Assembly (NCBI GenBank): GCA_903839795.1
Contig: CAIMDR010000304.1
Location: forward strand, 1-6,451
From: an uncultured Methylococcaceae bacterium
Lineage (GTDB): Bacteria > Pseudomonadota > Gammaproteobacteria > Methylococcales > Methylomonadaceae
Length of the DNA stretch: 6,451 bases
Reading direction: 5' to 3'
The position numbers and the translations under genes were made by a program. Below the pieces are notes generated by a model. The model saw nothing but the letters and a program-made list of their open reading frames with translations. It was not told where the DNA came from and ran no database searches. This document shows positions 5,949-6,451 of the stretch, piece by piece; position 1 is the first letter of the stretch, and each line of letters starts with the position of its first letter.

Positions 5949-6451
5949 GTTTTGCTGTCTATCCATAACATCACTAAAATTGACCTGCTCATCAGATACC
6001 TTTGCCTGAGCAACCAACCATTCAATGGCCTGATCCTCCAAAACCATTTGCTGAACTTCATTCAAGCGACTTTCATCCGTATAGTACCAATTAACGACAT
6101 CCTGAGGGCGCTCATAACTTTTCGCCATATCTTCAATGGTTGAACGTACTTTATCACCATCCAATTTAATAGCGTTTTTTTGGATAATCTCGCCTAAAAT
6201 CAAACCTAATGCTACACGACGCTTGGCTCGGACTTCAAACATATCTCTTGGCAACTGTAACTCATCCAGATTCTTTTTCTGTCTTTTAGCAGTCTCGATA
6301 TAAGGCTTCTTCAAATTTTCAATTTCGCTATCCACCAAAGAATTGGGAATAGTTAGTGGAATCCTTTCAAATAAGGCATCCATTACCGACCCCTTCAACT
6401 TGCCACGCAAAACCAACTCCAACTCACGTTCCATGTTGTTTTTAACATCAG
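5946..6451 (-). CDS. tig: Trigger factor, C-terminal part (5' end outside window)
   Basis: Ribosome-associated chaperone and peptidyl-prolyl isomerase that shields nascent chains at the exit tunnel. Only the last 168 or so codons are present. The reading frame is open to the right edge: codons for DVKNN precede the Met at 6434, so that Met is internal and not the start. The visible part corresponds to the helical C-terminal chaperone domain. Family hallmarks include the stretch NNMERELE, the conserved IPNSLVDSEI, the LPRDMFEVRAKRRVALGLILGEII segment (split by the usual variable residues) and the late EDQAIEWLVAQAKV helix. It ends in QQN. The ribosome-binding and PPIase domains would be upstream, outside the window. 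tig directly before clpP is the common gammaproteobacterial arrangement. Confidence 0.96.
   Translation of the reverse strand, partial: DVKNNMERELELVLRGKLKGSVMDALFERIPLTIPNSLVDSEIENLKKPYIETAKRQKKNLDELQLPRDMFEVRAKRRVALGLILGEIIQKNAIKLDGDKVRSTIEDMAKSYERPQDVVNWYYTDESRLNEVQQMVLEDQAIEWLVAQAKVSDEQVNFSDVMDRQQN

Noticed and set aside
6030..6070. Heat-shock promoter for clpP inside tig (CTTGAA on the minus strand near 6060)
   Set aside because: No CCCCAT-like -10 element lies 13-17 nt downstream; a single -35-like word is not enough.
1..6451. CRISPR array, prophage, toxin-antitoxin or defence genes
   Set aside because: No regularly spaced repeats and no open frame resembling such proteins; the coding content is conserved housekeeping genes.

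Overview
The window is a conserved housekeeping segment of a gammaproteobacterial chromosome: the trigger factor / Clp / Lon protein quality-control cluster, read entirely on the minus strand. In transcription order (right to left) it holds the 3' part of tig, then clpP, clpX, lon, hupB, tRNA-Val(UAC) and tRNA-Asp(GUC). The proteins are full-length and close to their E. coli counterparts, with all catalytic residues present. The order tig-clpP-clpX-lon-hupB is typical of Gammaproteobacteria. The AT-leaning composition and the protein sequences would fit a methanotroph-like (Methylococcales) or related lineage, but that placement is a guess from memory and the window alone does not settle it.

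Layout. 5946-6451: trigger factor C-terminal part, running off the right edge. 5288-5935: clpP, 10 nt after tig, with its ribosome binding site overlapping the tig stop codon. 3928-5205: clpX, followed by a strong intrinsic terminator (3880-3910), so tig-clpP-clpX ends as one unit. 3287-3879: a long gap without a recognisable gene, holding two imperfect inverted-repeat segments (3381-3503 and 3515-3669) that look like decayed small mobile or REP/MITE-type sequences. 3212-3286: a possible 24-residue membrane micro-ORF just upstream of lon, whose 3' half coincides with a good sigma-32 type heat-shock promoter. 752-3184: lon. 557-751: lon-hupB spacer with a clear sigma-70 promoter for hupB and crossing inverted repeats at the lon 3' end. 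284-556: hupB. 108-183 and 25-101: the two tRNAs with their own promoter.

How the genes work together. Trigger factor meets nascent chains at the ribosome. ClpX unfolds tagged or damaged proteins and feeds them into the ClpP chamber. Lon degrades misfolded and regulatory proteins on its own. HU-beta is a nucleoid protein and, in E. coli, a Lon substrate. The regulatory sites suggest three or four transcription units: (tig-)clpP-clpX, lon under heat-shock control, hupB from a vegetative promoter, and the tRNA pair.

I found no undescribed multi-gene system. The observations most worth a second look are the micro-ORF overlapping the lon heat-shock promoter, the repeat-filled clpX-lon gap, and the crossing inverted repeats at the lon/hupB junction.
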